From JBBIMS01 sp964531645 (GTDB lineage: Bacteria; Acidobacteriota; Aminicenantia; JBFLYD01; JBBIMS01), in assembly GCA_964531645.1 (NCBI GenBank), contig CAZHEF010000001.1, forward strand, positions 186,001-250,000: 64,000 nucleotides of DNA, in the 5' to 3' direction. A program made the translations under genes and the position numbers. Positions 63,296-64,000 of this stretch are shown piece after piece (within the stretch, counting starts at the first letter, position 1; every line of letters begins with the position of its first letter). The notes under the pieces were generated by a model. It was not told the DNA's origin and ran no database searches. It worked only from the letters and a program-made list of their open reading frames with translations.

Positions 63296-64000
63296 TATAA
63301 TTGAATGTTTTGAACTTACAAAAAAATTTGGGGATTTCACTGCGGTTGACAGGGTCAGTTTCAGCATTTTAAAGGGGGAAGTTTTTGGATTTTTAGGTCC
63401 TAATGGAGCGGGAAAGTCAACTACAATAAGAATGATATGTGGTATACTTAAGCCAACTTCAGGAAAGGTTTATGTGGATGGAGATAATGTCTGGGAAAAT
63501 CCTGAAAAAATAAGAAAAAAAATTGGATACATGTCCCAGAAATTCTCCCTTTACAACGATCTTACTGTTGAAGAGAACATAAATTTTTACAGTGGTATAT
63601 ATGGAATTTCAAAGGAAAAGCTCAAGGAAAGAAAAAATTGGATTATTGAAATGGCTGGGCTTCAAGGGATGGAAAAGTTAAAAACATCAGAGCTTTCGGG
63701 ACCTTTTAAACAGAGACTAGCCTTTGGATGTGCATTAATTCATGAGCCAGAAATTGTTTTCCTCGATGAACCTACAAGTGGTGTGGACCCTATTTCAAGA
63801 AGGAAATTCTGGGAGAAAATATATTCCCTTGCTAAATCTGGTCTCACATTTTTTGTGACAACCCATTTTATTGATGAGGCTGAAAATTGCCAGAATGTGG
63901 CTTTTATAAATAATGGAAGAATAACAGAAATTGGCTCTCCCCAGAGTTTAAAAGAAATTCTCAAGAAAAGGGAAGTTTATGAAATTGAATGCTCCCAATT
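63282..64000 (+). CDS. ABC transporter ATP-binding protein (exporter subunit 2), 3' end missing
   Basis: TTG at 63282 lies seven bases after AAAGGAG, inside the first ATPase gene, and gives a protein that is still open at the window edge (239 codons). Walker A is GPNGAGKST, Walker B is IVFLDEPTSGVDP, and the signature reads LSGPFKQ rather than LSGGQ, which is often seen in the second domain of RbbA/YbhF-like tandem ATPases. TTHFIDEA follows. Together with the first ATPase and HlyD it forms a YbhGF-like export system. Confidence 0.9.
   Translation, partial: MENSNIIECFELTKKFGDFTAVDRVSFSILKGEVFGFLGPNGAGKSTTIRMICGILKPTSGKVYVDGDNVWENPEKIRKKIGYMSQKFSLYNDLTVEENINFYSGIYGISKEKLKERKNWIIEMAGLQGMEKLKTSELSGPFKQRLAFGCALIHEPEIVFLDEPTSGVDPISRRKFWEKIYSLAKSGLTFFVTTHFIDEAENCQNVAFINNGRITEIGSPQSLKEILKKREVYEIECSQ

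Noticed and set aside
1..64000. tRNA, rRNA, CRISPR, prophage or insertion sequence
   Set aside because: No cloverleaf or TPsiC-like words in the gaps, no regular repeats, no transposase, integrase or phage structural genes. The only mobile-type gene is the four-helix-bundle gene.

Overview
The window is AT-rich bacterial chromosome with short intergenic gaps and many genes joined by ATGA, GTGA or TAATG stop/start overlaps. dnaA, dnaN, der and tsaD show it is bacterial. The secreted repertoire includes 6-bladed beta-propellers, a VWFA-related protein, a metalloprotease/propeller/barrel fusion, a large alpha-2-macroglobulin, a hexosaminidase/beta-lactamase fusion and TAT-exported enzymes. This mix resembles Candidatus Aminicenantes or other Acidobacteria-related lineages. 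That assignment is inferred from gene content only. I see no tRNA, rRNA, CRISPR array, prophage or insertion sequence.

Layout. 1-661: 5' part of an asparagine synthase gene. 0.7-5.75 kb: a minus-strand locus with its own promoter, encoding a 29-residue membrane peptide, a secreted four-cysteine peptide, a beta-propeller, a thioredoxin-fold protein, an ABC-2 permease and ATPase, then a GAF/AraC regulator split by a stop codon. 5.8-10.9 kb: an exopolysaccharide-type pair (deacetylase/hydrolase and processive glycosyltransferase). 10.95-13.3 kb: a radical SAM/PqqD operon with lesions in its other members. 13.3-17.2 kb: nadB, a four-helix-bundle gene, nadA and nadC. 17.3-20 kb: a TAT-exported M24 protein, an unknown gene and a decayed archaeal-type FEN-1. 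20-23.6 kb: hydantoinase/oxoprolinase subunits. 23.8-25.2 kb: small DNA-binding and GIY-YIG proteins and a TetR regulator. 25.3-27.9 kb: dnaN and dnaA with inverted DnaA-box-like sites. 28-42.9 kb: envelope proteins, the alpha-2-macroglobulin, a sodium/solute symporter and a broken VWFA gene. 43.2-45.7 kb: an unusual trio of cysteine hydrolase, flavin reductase-like protein and RlmN-like radical SAM enzyme. 45.7-56.6 kb: NagZ/beta-lactamase fusion, threonine synthase, RidA, Der, a frameshifted MEMO-like gene, aminotransferase, mtnA and tsaD. 56.5-61.2 kb: GT-C-like membrane protein, TAT-exported aminotransferase V and citrate synthase. 61.4-64 kb: HlyD-type adaptor and two ABC ATPases of a YbhGF-like exporter that continues past the edge.

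The main candidates for an undescribed system are the cysteine-rich peptide locus (2007-5746), the radical SAM/PqqD locus (10955-13346) and the 43165-45651 trio. Reading frames broken by one stop or a one- or two-base indel are concentrated in accessory and secreted genes, while housekeeping genes are intact. This points to real gene decay, or to recoding, rather than uniform sequencing error, but raw reads would be needed to settle it. Several genes also have a well-placed Shine-Dalgarno sequence in front of ATT or ACG instead of a standard start codon.
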